Shown: positions 35,992 through 47,200 of the stretch, piece by piece
Layout of the letters: every line of letters begins with the position of its first letter
Numbering within the stretch: the stretch's first letter is position 1
DNA from: Alkalilimnicola sp. S0819
Lineage (GTDB): Bacteria; Pseudomonadota; Gammaproteobacteria; Nitrococcales; WHIW01
Length of the DNA stretch: 64,000 bases
Assembly (NCBI RefSeq): GCF_009295635.1
Contig: NZ_WHIW01000007.1
Location: 62,001 to 126,000, forward strand
Direction of reading: 5' to 3'
Notes under the pieces: model-generated
Seen by the model: only the letters and a program-made list of their open reading frames with translations
Databases searched by the model: none
What the model was told of the DNA's origin: nothing
Translations under genes and position numbers: made by a program

Positions 35992-36047
35992 CATGGCCGC
36001 GAATGCTGCCATTCGGCGATACGGGAGGAAAGACATTCGCGGCCATG
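35992..36047. repeat. REP-like inverted repeat, copy 2
   Basis: The same 12-mer pair as copy 1 in the opposite order: CATGGCCGCGAA (35992-36003), then TTCGCGGCCATG (36036-36047), with AGGAGCGGC extending the left arm. It lies between the convergent dehydrogenase and SPOR genes and may act as a terminator. Confidence 0.7.
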
Positions 36048-36072
36048 AGCCGCCCCCACAGGTGATGCTCGT

Positions 36073-36693
36073 TCAACCACCCTGTTTCAGCAGAATCGTC
36101 TCTATGCCGTTTTCCTGCAGGCGCTGGCGGGCGGTGTTGAGCCGGCCGTTGTCGCGGTAGGGGCCGATTCGCACCCGGTGCCAGGTCTCGCCACTGGCCA
36201 GTCGCACCCGCTGGATGCGCGCCTCCACGCCCAGCAGGGCGAGGTTGGCGCGCAACCGTTCGGCGTCTTCCTGCTTCTGGAAACTGCCGGCCTGCAAGAG
36301 ATAATTGCCGCCGGCTTTGGCGGGCTGGGCGCGCGATCGGGGCGGGGCGCTGCGCGGCGTCTCGGCGGTGCGCTCTTCCGGCACCACCACTTCCTGCTCG
36401 GGCAGCAATTTGTAGAACTCGAAACGCGGGCGGCTGGGTGGCTGTTGGGCCGGTGGCTCGCCACCCGCCTGGCCCGTCGGCGCGCGCCCGGCCTTGCCCG
36501 GCTGCACGAACAGCCGCTGCGGCTCCTGTTCCAGATGGTAGAGGTGCACCAGCAGGGCGGCGAACAGGCCGATGGCAAGGCCGGTGAAAAGCCATAGCCA
36601 GCCCGGCAGCCCGGCGCGGGCCGGCTTGGCCTTTGCCTTCGGGCGCGCGCCGCCGCTGCTGCGACGCCCGGCGTTCTTGTAGTCCCGTGCCAC
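36073..36693 (-). CDS. SPOR-domain cell division protein (FtsN-like)
   Basis: A 206-residue bitopic protein. A positively charged cytoplasmic start (about 1-30, rich in Lys/Arg/Ala), one membrane helix (about 31-51), a proline-rich periplasmic linker and a C-terminal SPOR domain (about 128-205; YLLQAGSFQKQEDAERLRANLALLG). SPOR domains bind denuded glycan at the septum. Position directly upstream of argS-priA matches the usual FtsN-like gene of gammaproteobacteria. Essential FtsN motifs outside SPOR cannot be confirmed. Confidence 0.88.
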   Translation of the reverse strand: MARDYKNAGRRSSGGARPKAKAKPARAGLPGWLWLFTGLAIGLFAALLVHLYHLEQEPQRLFVQPGKAGRAPTGQAGGEPPAQQPPSRPRFEFYKLLPEQEVVVPEERTAETPRSAPPRSRAQPAKAGGNYLLQAGSFQKQEDAERLRANLALLGVEARIQRVRLASGETWHRVRIGPYRDNGRLNTARQRLQENGIETILLKQGG

Positions 36694-36708
36694 CGTCTTG
36701 CCCCTGTC

Positions 36709-38469
<1,761 letters not shown>

Positions 38470-38581
38470 AATGGGGTTCGTGCGTCCTGAACGGGCGAGC
38501 CGGGTATTATCGCGCTTGTGGGCGCTGATTCAATGATATGCGCGGTAAAACCCGCCCGTCGCCAAGCCCCCGGGGCTCGGC

Positions 38582-40783
38582 TCAGAGCATCTCCAGCGGG
38601 TCCACGTCCATGGACCAGCGCACCTTGCGCGCCTCCTTGAGCTTGCCCAGACCCGCCACCCACACGCCCAGCAGGCGGTGCAGATCTCGCCGCTCGAAGG
38701 CCTGAAGCAATAACTGCGCCCGGTAACGCCCGGCGCGCCGCTCCATGGGGGCGGGGACGGGGCCGAGCAGTTGCACGCCCGGCAGGCCCAAGGCATCGGC
38801 CTGGCGGCGGGCGGCTTCCAGGAAGTCCTCCGGCGGCCCCGGGTCCACGGCTTCGGCCCGCAGCAGGGCCAGATGGGCGTAGGGGGGCAGGCCCGCGGCG
38901 CGGCGCTCGGCCAGCTGCTGCTCGGCCAAGCGTTCGTAGCCGTGGTGGATCAGTACCTGCAGCAGGGGGTGATCCGGGTGGTGGGTCTGTATGGCGACTT
39001 CGCCGGGCTTCTCGGCCCGGCCGGAACGGCCGGCCACCTGCACCACCAGTTGGCCCAGCCGTTCGGGGGCGCGGAAATCCGCGCCGAACAGGCCTTGGTC
39101 GGCGTCGATGATCCCCACCAGGGTGATGTTGGGCAGGTCGTGACCTTTGGCGAGCATCTGGGTGCCGAGCAGAAGGCGGGCCTCGCCGGCGTGGGCCTGC
39201 TCCAGCAGGCGCTGCAGTTCGCCCTTGCGTCGGGTGCTGTCCCGGTCGATGCGCAACACGCCCTGCTCGGGAAAGTGCTCCCGCAGCACGCTCTCCAGTT
39301 GCTCGGTGCCCTGGCCGATGGGGCGCAGGTCCACGCTCTGGCAGTCGGGGCAGTGGGGGCGCAGCCGCGCCTCGTGGCCGCAGTGGTGGCAGCGCAGGCG
39401 GCCGGCCCGGCGATGCCAGGTCAGGCGCGCGTCGCAACGGGGGCAGCCAGCCACCCAGCCACACTCGTGGCACATGAGCACCGGGGCGAAGCCGCGGCGG
39501 TTGAGAAACAGCAGCACCTGGCCGTCCTGGTCCAGATGCCGGCGCATGGTTTCCATCAGTTGGGGCGTGAGCCCGCCTTCCAGGGGCTTGCCCCGGGCAT
39601 CCAGCACCTGAAAGCGCGGTGGTCGGGCCGCGCCGGCCCGGCGAGAAAGGCGCAGGTGCTGGTAGCGCCCGGCGCGGGCGTTGGCGAGGCTCTCCAGGGA
39701 GGGCGTGGCCGAGCCGAGGATGATGGGGATATCCAGCTTGCGTGCCCGCACCAGGCTCAGATCCCGTGCCGAGTAGCGAAAGCCGTCCTGTTGCTTGAAG
39801 GACAGGTCGTGCTCCTCGTCCACGACGATCAGCCCGGGCTCGGCGAGCGGGGTGAACACCGCCGAGCGCGTGCCGATGATCAGCCGCGCCTCGCCCCGGG
39901 CGGCGGCCAGCCAGGCGTTGAGGCGTTCGCGCTCGTTGAGCGCCGAATGCAGCACGGCGATGGGCACGGCGTAGCGGCGGCGGAAGCGGTCGAGCAGCTG
40001 CGGGGTGAGGCCGATCTCGGGCACCAGCACCAGGGCCTGGCGGCCGGCGGCCAGGGTCTCGCCGATGGCGGCGAGGTATACCTCGGTCTTGCCGCTGCCG
40101 GTGACGCCATCGAGCAGGCTGGCGCGAAAGCCCGCCGCCTGCCCCAGGAGCGCTTCGCAGGCGGCCTGCTGCTCGGCGTTCAGCGCCGGGGCGACGCTCT
40201 CGCCACTGCCTTCGATCAGGCCGTAGCCCGGCCGCTCCAGGGCTTCCGCCAGGCCTTTTTCCACCAGCGCGCGAAAGGCACCGCGCCAATCGCCTTCCTC
40301 GGGCAGGCTGCTGGGCGAGAGCGCTTGATCGGCGGCGCGCAGGCGTTGCAGCAATGCCGCCTGGCGCGGCGCGCGGCGCAGCTGCTTCAGCGGAATCTGC
40401 TGGCCTTGCGCGGTGCAGCGCCAGTGCTGCAGCTGCTGCGCCTCGGCGGCCTCGCCCTGGCGCAGCAGCACCGGCAGCAGGGTCTGGAAGACCTCGCCCG
40501 GGGGGTGGTGATAGTAGGCGGCGGCCCATTCGGCCAGCGCCACCAGCTCCGCGGGCAGGCAGGGCTCGTCGGGGTCCAGCACCCGGTGCAGGGCGCGCAG
40601 GCGGGCGTCCGGCGTGTCGGTGTGGGCGACCGGCGCGCGAACCACGCCGATCAGTCGCTGCCGGCCGAAGGGTATTTCCACACGAGCGCCGGGGGCGGGC
40701 ATCGGCGCGCCGGCCGGCAGCCGGTAGTCGAAGTAGCCGTGCAGCGGCGCCGGGACGGCAATCTGTACCAGGGGTTCAGGCAC
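38582..40783 (-). CDS. priA: Primosomal helicase PriA
   Basis: Restarts stalled replication forks by loading the replicative helicase. A 733-residue superfamily 2 helicase, normal length. The Walker A is DGVTGSGKTEVY, the DExH box VDEEHD, and the zinc-binding insertion carries eight cysteines (CHECGWVAGCPRC then CHHCGHEARLRPHCPDC). An N-terminal fork-binding domain (MPEPLVQIAVPAPLHGYFDYRLP) is present. Upstream lies an AT-richer gap with DnaA-box-like words. Confidence 0.96.
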   Translation of the reverse strand: MPEPLVQIAVPAPLHGYFDYRLPAGAPMPAPGARVEIPFGRQRLIGVVRAPVAHTDTPDARLRALHRVLDPDEPCLPAELVALAEWAAAYYHHPPGEVFQTLLPVLLRQGEAAEAQQLQHWRCTAQGQQIPLKQLRRAPRQAALLQRLRAADQALSPSSLPEEGDWRGAFRALVEKGLAEALERPGYGLIEGSGESVAPALNAEQQAACEALLGQAAGFRASLLDGVTGSGKTEVYLAAIGETLAAGRQALVLVPEIGLTPQLLDRFRRRYAVPIAVLHSALNERERLNAWLAAARGEARLIIGTRSAVFTPLAEPGLIVVDEEHDLSFKQQDGFRYSARDLSLVRARKLDIPIILGSATPSLESLANARAGRYQHLRLSRRAGAARPPRFQVLDARGKPLEGGLTPQLMETMRRHLDQDGQVLLFLNRRGFAPVLMCHECGWVAGCPRCDARLTWHRRAGRLRCHHCGHEARLRPHCPDCQSVDLRPIGQGTEQLESVLREHFPEQGVLRIDRDSTRRKGELQRLLEQAHAGEARLLLGTQMLAKGHDLPNITLVGIIDADQGLFGADFRAPERLGQLVVQVAGRSGRAEKPGEVAIQTHHPDHPLLQVLIHHGYERLAEQQLAERRAAGLPPYAHLALLRAEAVDPGPPEDFLEAARRQADALGLPGVQLLGPVPAPMERRAGRYRAQLLLQAFERRDLHRLLGVWVAGLGKLKEARKVRWSMDVDPLEML

Positions 40784-41153
40784 GAGGTGTCCAGGGTTTT
40801 CGCGGCGTGTCAGCCGGGTGATTTACGAGCCGCCGTTCAAGCGGTTTCTTAGCTGAAGTCACGTAACTGTCTCACAGTGTTTCAAAAACCTTACTTGTCC
40901 ACAAAACCTGTGGATAAGTCTGTGGAAGACCGTTGGGGAAACGCCGCAAATGGCGGTCACTGGCGGCTTTCCCTTAGATTGTTCAGAAACTCGCCAATTT
41001 CCATAATGCCCAGAAAAAACAGCATCTTGAGTTAATTTCAGGCCTTGTCCAAGGGGCTGTTGCCGGGCCGTGCGGACGGCGGCGACGGTGGTGTGCATAA
41101 GTGCTTGACTTCTCGTCGCCGCAGGCTTCAGCGGAGTACGTTACACTGGACAC
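40784..41153. other. AT-rich intergenic region between priA and the DnaJ-related gene
   Basis: About 370 bases with no convincing gene. It is clearly richer in A+T than its surroundings from 40860 to 41045 and holds three DnaA-box-like words at 40895-40929 (separate entry). It must also contain the divergent promoters of priA and the plus-strand DnaJ-related gene. A short minus-strand frame (40859-41098) has no family pattern. Confidence 0.6.
40895..40929. promoter_or_regulatory. Cluster of DnaA-box-like sequences
   Basis: TGTGGATAA at 40909-40917 is a perfect DnaA box (TTATCCACA) on the minus strand. TTGTCCACA at 40895-40903 differs by one base on the plus strand. TGTGGAAGA at 40921-40929 is a two-mismatch variant. 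All three are spaced by about one helical turn, in an AT-rich gap. DnaA control of priA or the neighbouring gene is possible; a replication origin is not supported by the gene context. Confidence 0.6.
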
Positions 41154-41732
41154 ATGTCACAGTCATGGGACAGTTGGGATGTTCTCCTCGGGGCTATCGA
41201 GGCGCAACTGCGGGCCCACCCGGCGGGGCTGAGCGAGTTCGCGCTGATCCGGGCGCTGCAGGCCGCCGAGGTGGAGGGCTTCGCCCCGGGAGCGCTCTCG
41301 GAACCGCTCAGCCTCTACCGCACGCACTTTCTGTTGTTCCACAGCCTGTACCGCCTGCGCGAGCGCCTCGCCGACGAGGGCCTGCAAATACACTGCCTGC
41401 GGATAAAGCTGCTGCCCACGGCGGAGCGGGGGGCCGGCGATGGCTTGCCCGCGGCGCCCGATTCGCTGGCCGATTTCTACCTGGACCTGCGCAACCGGGA
41501 CAATGTGGACGAGGCGCAGGTGCTGGAGATGCTGGGCGCCTTCTGGCGAGCCTTCAAGGGGCGCGACGCCCGGGCCGAGGCACTGGCCGTGCTGGAGCTG
41601 CAGGACCCGGTGGAGGCGGCCGATATCAAGCGCCAGTACCGGCGCCTGGCCATGCGCCACCACCCGGATCGCGGCGGCGACGGCCAGCGCTTGCAAGCGA
41701 TCAATGCCGCCATGGCAGCGTTGGGGGTCTAG
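41154..41732 (+). CDS. DnaJ-related protein
   Basis: A 192-residue protein with a DnaJ-related N-terminal domain (about 5-110) and a short C-terminal J-domain: YRRLAMRHHPDRGGD keeps the HPD tripeptide that stimulates DnaK. It is the common 'DnaJ-related' family of gammaproteobacteria, without the zinc finger or C-terminal substrate domains of DnaJ. The client is unknown. The start ATG 41154 is clean. Confidence 0.85.
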   Translation: MSQSWDSWDVLLGAIEAQLRAHPAGLSEFALIRALQAAEVEGFAPGALSEPLSLYRTHFLLFHSLYRLRERLADEGLQIHCLRIKLLPTAERGAGDGLPAAPDSLADFYLDLRNRDNVDEAQVLEMLGAFWRAFKGRDARAEALAVLELQDPVEAADIKRQYRRLAMRHHPDRGGDGQRLQAINAAMAALGV

Positions 41733-41750
41733 CCGCCGGCGGGCGATGGG

Positions 41751-42320
41751 CTACGCGCCGCGCCAGACCCGCGCGGTTTCCGCCTGCAGATCCGCGACAC
41801 TGCGCCCCGGGCAGGCGGCCTGGAGGATCAGGCTCAGATCTTCCACGGCCTCGGCTTCCGCGCGGGGGCAGTACTTGCGCATCAACAGCACGGCATTATG
41901 GCTGGCGTCGCGCCAGCGCTCACCGATGGGCGCGCAGGGGAGCCCCTGGGGGAAGTCCATCAGAAAGAGCTTCTGTTCGATGCGCTCGGCGTCCAGCTCC
42001 CGCTCCAGCAGCTGCTTGCGCAGGCGGTAGGTTTCGTCCTCCACGCCCTGCGGGGGTTGCTGGCGCAGCTGGCGGCGCAGGGCGCGGATCGGCTGGATCA
42101 CGTCCCGGTGCCATTCGGTGGCGCGGCGGGCGGTGTCCTCCAGTTCGGTGGCGCCCAGGCGGCCATAGCCATGGCTGCCGGTCCACACGGCGGCGAACAG
42201 GGTGCTGATGCTCACCCCGTAGCGGGCCTGCACTCGCAGGCAGGCCGCCTTCACGCCGTCCCGTTCGTACACGGCGACGGCAAAGTTCCACAACTCCCGG
42301 GCGGCGGTGTCCTGATTCAT
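41751..42320 (-). CDS. TIGR02444-type conserved hypothetical protein
   Basis: A 189-residue soluble helical protein. The start (ELWNFAVAVYERDGVKAACLRVQARYGVSISTLFAAVWTG) matches the TIGR02444 (DUF2390) family, whose function is unknown; members are typical of gammaproteobacteria. A central charged helix (TYRLRKQLLERELDAERIEQ) suggests a coiled coil. It is convergent with the DnaJ-related gene. I see no catalytic motif. Confidence 0.82.
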   Translation of the reverse strand: MNQDTAARELWNFAVAVYERDGVKAACLRVQARYGVSISTLFAAVWTGSHGYGRLGATELEDTARRATEWHRDVIQPIRALRRQLRQQPPQGVEDETYRLRKQLLERELDAERIEQKLFLMDFPQGLPCAPIGERWRDASHNAVLLMRKYCPRAEAEAVEDLSLILQAACPGRSVADLQAETARVWRGA

Positions 42321-42650
42321 CTTGGCGGTTCCTGGCTGACTTGCCCCTGGCGGCGTATCCCGACAACCTTAGCCGGATAGGCCGCCGTAATGAAACGATC
42401 CTTTACGCTGCCGGGGAGGATTTCCAGCGCCTGGAATGGTCGGCGCTGGGCCGTGAGACGCTGGTACGGTGGATGGTGGCGCGTTTTCTGCCCGGCGGGG
42501 CCTCGTGAGTGCCGTTGCGCCGTACGAGGCGCGCCGTGGGCGGCTTCGGGCGAGTTCGAGGGCAAGGGGCCACAGCTGCCGGCGGTAGTTCCAGACGAGC
42601 CGAAAATGCGGATTCATGAGCCTGCCCAAGGCGCTGCGGCCGGGCAGGCT
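42321..42650. other. 330-base gap with two weak short frames
   Basis: No firm gene. A plus-strand frame, readable from about 42329 to its stop at 42508, encodes FLADLPLAAYPDNLSRIG and onward, with GC-rich third positions and a plausible globular look, but no clear start or ribosome site. A minus-strand frame from ATG 42617 (MNPHFRLVWNYRRQLW) overlaps it and degenerates into Arg/Pro-rich sequence. One may be a relic or a very small gene; I cannot choose. Confidence 0.4.
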
Positions 42651-43463
42651 TCAGGGGGTTAAGCGTCGGCGCCAGACCAGCCAGGTCAGCAGCAGGGCGG
42701 CGAGCGTCAGCGGCGAGAGGCTGCCGCCGCCGCCACTGTTGCGGCGCTCCTCCGCGCGGATGCCGGCTTCCAGGGCGTCCAGTTCCGCCGAAAGCGTATC
42801 CAGTTGCCGGTTCAGGGCATCCACCTGCGCGGCATAATCGCCCAGCACGCCGGCGTCCAGCTGCGCCTTGATCACCGCATCGGTGGCCGCCAGGGCCAGG
42901 GCCACATTGGCCAGGCGGTGAGGTTTGGCGGGGCTGCCCACGCTGACCTCGCCGGGAACGCCCGCGCTGTCCATGCCGAGAATGACGCTGCGGTCGCCGG
43001 CGGTGCCGAGGGTGATGACGGGGGCTTCGAACGTGACGTACTGAACCTCGCAATCGGGATTCACCACCGGTTCGCCGGCCGGGATCCTCCCGCCGGGGTG
43101 CGCCGGACACCCTAAAAAGGCGAAGTCCGGCGCGGTGCCGTCGCTGAGCTGTTCGGTGACGCCGTCGCGCATGCGGAAGCTTGCGTAGTCATTGCCTCCG
43201 CTGGTGCTGCTGTTGAATTCCACCGACCAGGTGCCGTCTTCCTGGGGCTGGATTGTGTTGGTGTCGGTGAAGCGCAGGCGCAGGTTGTTTTCTTTCAGCT
43301 TGAAGAAGGCGGCCGAGAAATCCTCGTTGTCCACGCAGTCCACGCCCACGCAACCCGAACCCTCAATGATCAGATCGTCGTGGCGCACATCATCGCTGTG
43401 GGCGGCGCCGGCGAAGGCCAGCAATAGTGCGGCCGCCAGAGAGCGGTATGAATGTTTCAGCAT
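42651..43463 (-). CDS. Exported protein with GlyGly-CTERM tail (likely rhombosortase substrate)
   Basis: A 270-residue exported protein. The signal peptide starts at ATG 43463 (MLKHSYRSLAAALLLAFAGAAHS); a frame running to 43538 overlaps the next gene and is not used. The mature N-terminus reads DDLIIEGSGCVGVDC, shared with its upstream neighbour. After a beta-rich body comes a coiled-coil helix (about 205-238; LNRQLDTLSAELDALEAGI). The C-terminus is a textbook GlyGly-CTERM: NSGGGGSLSP, a hydrophobic helix, then WRRR. This class is secreted, probably by type II secretion, and trimmed by rhombosortase; such an enzyme is at 22293-22925. Function unknown. Confidence 0.85.
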   Translation of the reverse strand: MLKHSYRSLAAALLLAFAGAAHSDDVRHDDLIIEGSGCVGVDCVDNEDFSAAFFKLKENNLRLRFTDTNTIQPQEDGTWSVEFNSSTSGGNDYASFRMRDGVTEQLSDGTAPDFAFLGCPAHPGGRIPAGEPVVNPDCEVQYVTFEAPVITLGTAGDRSVILGMDSAGVPGEVSVGSPAKPHRLANVALALAATDAVIKAQLDAGVLGDYAAQVDALNRQLDTLSAELDALEAGIRAEERRNSGGGGSLSPLTLAALLLTWLVWRRRLTP

Positions 43464-43479
43464 TGGGCGCTCCGGGGCC

Positions 43480-44115
43480 TCAAGGACGGTACACGATGGC
43501 GGGTCTGCTTTCCTCGAGGGCCTGCAGCCGGGCGGCAAGCTCGTTCGCCCGGGTGTTCAGGGCGTTGATGCGCTCGCTGAGCGTGGTCAGCGAAGCCGTC
43601 ATGGCGGCGGTCTGGTCGTCAATGGTGGCCAGCGTGGCGGTCTTGAAGGCTTCGAACTGGCGCTGGTTGACCGCGTCGTGATCAACGGTGGCATCCGCCA
43701 CATGGGCGATCCGCCGCTCGTTACCGGGGCTGCCCACGGAAATGGCCCCCGCCTCCCGGGCGGCGGTGGCGCCCAGCGTGATACTGCCATCGCGGTACAG
43801 GCTGAGCACGGGCACGCCGGCAACGGCGTCTTCCAGATAGAAATAGCTGTTCACGCCACTGCCGTCACCCCGCGACCCCAGTGCCCAGTCATGGGTGGGG
43901 AAGGCGCCGGCGCTGGTGTCCTGGATCAGCAGGCGCGGCTCCGGGGCCTTCAGCTTGAGCGTGTCGAACTGAAAATCCTCACCGTCTTCACAGGCGGTGC
44001 CGAAGCAGGCGGAGCCCTGGACGATGAGATCATCGTTGATGATCTCATCGGCGGAAACCATTGGGGCCGACAGCAGGGCCAGGGCAGGCCAGAGGTTGCG
44101 AGCGATGCGAAGCAT
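43480..44115 (-). CDS. Exported paralogue of the GlyGly-CTERM protein, without the tail
   Basis: A 211-residue exported protein, upstream of and co-oriented with the GlyGly-CTERM gene (16-bp gap; probable operon). After a signal peptide (about 1-22, cut VSA-DE) it shares the pattern DDLIVQGSACFGTAC with its neighbour (DDLIxxGSxCxGxxC), both with a cysteine pair. Residues about 115-140 (ISVGSPGNERRIAHVADA, DHDAVNQRQ) resemble head/neck motifs of trimeric autotransporter adhesins, and a C-terminal coiled coil follows (INALNTRANELAARLQALEE). It lacks the GlyGly tail and a barrel. How it is anchored is unclear. Confidence 0.78.
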   Translation of the reverse strand: MLRIARNLWPALALLSAPMVSADEIINDDLIVQGSACFGTACEDGEDFQFDTLKLKAPEPRLLIQDTSAGAFPTHDWALGSRGDGSGVNSYFYLEDAVAGVPVLSLYRDGSITLGATAAREAGAISVGSPGNERRIAHVADATVDHDAVNQRQFEAFKTATLATIDDQTAAMTASLTTLSERINALNTRANELAARLQALEESRPAIVYRP

Positions 44116-44212
44116 GGTTGTTATCGTCTTTTTCTATTGTTGAAGCGCCTGCGCAGTATAGTCGCGAATGGGCACGTCACGTAAGTCCCTGGAAGGGCGA
44201 CCATGCAAGCCT

Positions 44213-47200
44213 TCAGAAGCGCCATCGCAGGCTGACTTGCGCGCTGTGTTCGCGGTCGCCGGCGCCGTATTGGCCGTCGTAGCGCAGGCCCAGGGCGGCG
44301 GCATCGCTCAGGACCATGTTCAGGCCCAGGCCCAGTACGGCGGCGTCCCGGGCGATGGGGGCACCGCTGACGGTGAAGCGCTGACCGCCGGCGTAGCGGT
44401 GCTCGGACTCGGCGGCCAGATCCCCCTCGGCGTGACGCCAGCCCAGATCCGCCTGCAGCACGCCTTCCTGATTACGCCATTCCCATTGCTGACTTGCCCG
44501 CAGCCCGAGGGTGGCGGTGCTGACCTGGTTGCGGCCGCGCTCGGCGCGCAGGGCGGCGCCGCCGCCTTTCTCCTGAAAGGCCTCATGGCGTTGCTCGCTC
44601 CAGTCCAGGGCGAGATAGGGCGTGAGGCCCAGTGCGGTGGTGAGGGGCAGCGTATAGCCCGCTTCGGCGAAGAGCTGCCGGGTCTCGGCGCGGTAGTCGG
44701 CGCGCAGGGTCTCGTTGAAGCCGGGAAAGACCACCCGCCGCTTGCTGTCGATCTCGTGATGGGCCCAACTCGCGCCGCCGATCAGATGTGCCCGGCCCTT
44801 GCCGAGCGCGAATGCCCGCCCGGCGTAGGCGGCGAGCTGGTAGCTGTCGGCCTCGGCCTCGGCGGCACGATTCTGCACCCGCAGATCCTGATCGGCATAG
44901 CCGAAGGCCCCGCCCAGGCGCCAGTCCCCCACGGGCAGGTCGCCGCCCAGGCGCAGGCCGTGGCTGCGCTGCTCCAGACGGGCGGCGTTGCCGTCGCCTT
45001 CCAGGCGCGCGCGCTCGCCCCGGGCTTCCAGCCAGAGCGGATAGGCCGCCGAGCGGGGCAGGGCGGCGGCGGGGACGAAGTCGCCGGCGCTGGCGGTGGG
45101 CGCGCCGGGGCGCAGGCCGGCGGCGAGATTGCCGCGCAGCGCGGCAAGCCCTCGCCGGGGCAGGCCGCGGGTCTGCTGTTGCAGCGCGCCCTGGTTGCTG
45201 GCGTGGGCCTCGCCGGAGAGGGCGTCGAAGGCGCCGGGGGCTTGGGGATCGGAGAGCCCCAGCACGGTGCTGTAGGCATCACCGCCGCCCACCGATTGCA
45301 CGCCGTTTGCCGCGCGGCGCTGGTTGCGGGTGCGGGCGGCATCGGCGAAGTCGGTGTCGTTGCGCGCCAGGGTCAGGGTGACCGCATGGGCGCTGTAGCC
45401 GAGGCTGGGGTCCAGGAAGGCGAAGGCGCTGCTCACCGAATCGAAGCCACCGTTGATGCTGCCGTCGGCGGTGAGGATGGTGTAGTCACTCTGGGCACGA
45501 TAGGCGCCGTTCTCGCCGATGTGGAGCACCCCGCCGGCCAGCATCGCATCGCCGGTGACGTGGATGCGATCGCTGGCGCTGCCCGCCGGGTCTACCTCCA
45601 CCTCATAGCGGCTGCCGGCGTTCAGGATCAGATCCCCATCCACCGTGAGGGCGCCGATGGAATTGCCCGGGGCGAGGGTGGCGCCTTGCAGGGCGACCAG
45701 GCCCCTGACCGTGCCGCCGCCCATTACGGTGCCGCCCTCGTCCACCAGCAGATTGCCTACTGTGCCGTTGGCCACCAACACCCCCTGGTCGTTGATCAGT
45801 CCGAGACCGGCGATGCTCAGCTCCGCGCCGGCCTCCACCACCAGCCGCCCCAGCGGGCTGACCTCCAGATCGCCGGTAATGAGCTGGGCATTGTTGCTCA
45901 GTTGGAGCAGGCCATTGGCGACACCGGTGCCCGAGCCGGCGGTGAGGGTGCCGCCGTCGATAAGCAGCCCGGCCGGGTCGCCGCTGCAGCCGCAAACGCT
46001 GAGCACGCCCCCCAGCAGATGGTTGCGGCCCTGAAGGGTGAGCGTGCCGCCACCCGTCATGGAGAGACCGCCGTCGCCGTTGATCGTGCCGGTAAAGGTG
46101 GTATCGGCGGCGCCAACGACCGAGAGAAGAGTGTCTTCGTCGGCCAGCAGTACCGTGCCGGCGCCGGCCAGGGAGTCGATCCGCGCCCAGTCGCCCGCGC
46201 CTATGCCGAGGGTGCTGCCGTTGGCAATGCTCACCGCGCCGGCCTCGGCATTGCCATCGCCGGGGGAGAGCTGCAGATCGCCGCCGGCCAGATCAAGCGC
46301 ACCCAGCTGCAGGGCGTCGCCGCCGAACACAAGCGTGCCGCCGTTGACGGTGGTGTTGCCGGCGTGGCCGCCCGCGCTGGACAGGGTCACGGTGCCGGCA
46401 CCACGTTTGAGCATCTCTCCGGTGCCGCTGAGCGAGCCGGCGTAGCTGCCGTCGGCGGCCTGGTCGAAGACCAGAATGGCGTTGTTGGTGATGTCCCCCT
46501 GCAGGCTGTCGGTATCGCCGATGAGGGTGCCCGCCGTGATGATGGTGCCGCCGGTGTAGCTGTTGGCGCCGGTGAGTGTGACACTGCCCACGCCCCGTTT
46601 GGTCAAGGCGCCGGTACCGCTGATCACATCCCCGTAGCTGCCGTCGGCGGCCTGGTCGAAGACCAGGGTGGCGTTGTTGGAGATGTCCCCCTGCAGGCTG
46701 TCGGTATCGCCGATGAGGGTGCCGGCACCGACCGTGGTGCCACCGCTATAGATATTGTGCCCGCGGAGGGTGTGACTACCGCTACCCACTTTCACCAATG
46801 CCCCGGTGCCGCTGATGACGCCGTCAAAAAGGCTGCTGGCGGATTCGTCCACCGTCAGTATGGCAGCGCCCAGGCTGATATTGCCGTCGCCGTTGAGGCT
46901 GCCCACCGTTTGGTCGTGGCCCTGCAGGTTCAGGGTACCGCCGCTATCGATCCGCAGTGCCGCGCTGCCGTCCAGGGCTCCCGACACGCCAGTGTTTACG
47001 GTGCCGGCGTTGATGGTCAGGCTGGTGTAGCCATTGGCATCGTGGTTCAGGTTGAGGGTGCCGCCAGCGTTGACGATGTCCAAGCGGCGGCCCAGGTTGT
47101 TGTAGAAGCGCCGATTCATGTTGGTGGTGCCGGCCCCGGTGAAGGTGACCGTCATCTCGCCGGGGCTGCGCAGTTCCGCGCCGTTGTCGGTGAAGGTCAG

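Noticed and set aside
40784-41153. Chromosomal origin of replication
   Set aside because: DnaA-like boxes are few and no dnaA, dnaN, gyrB or mnmG is nearby; kept as a regulatory finding only.
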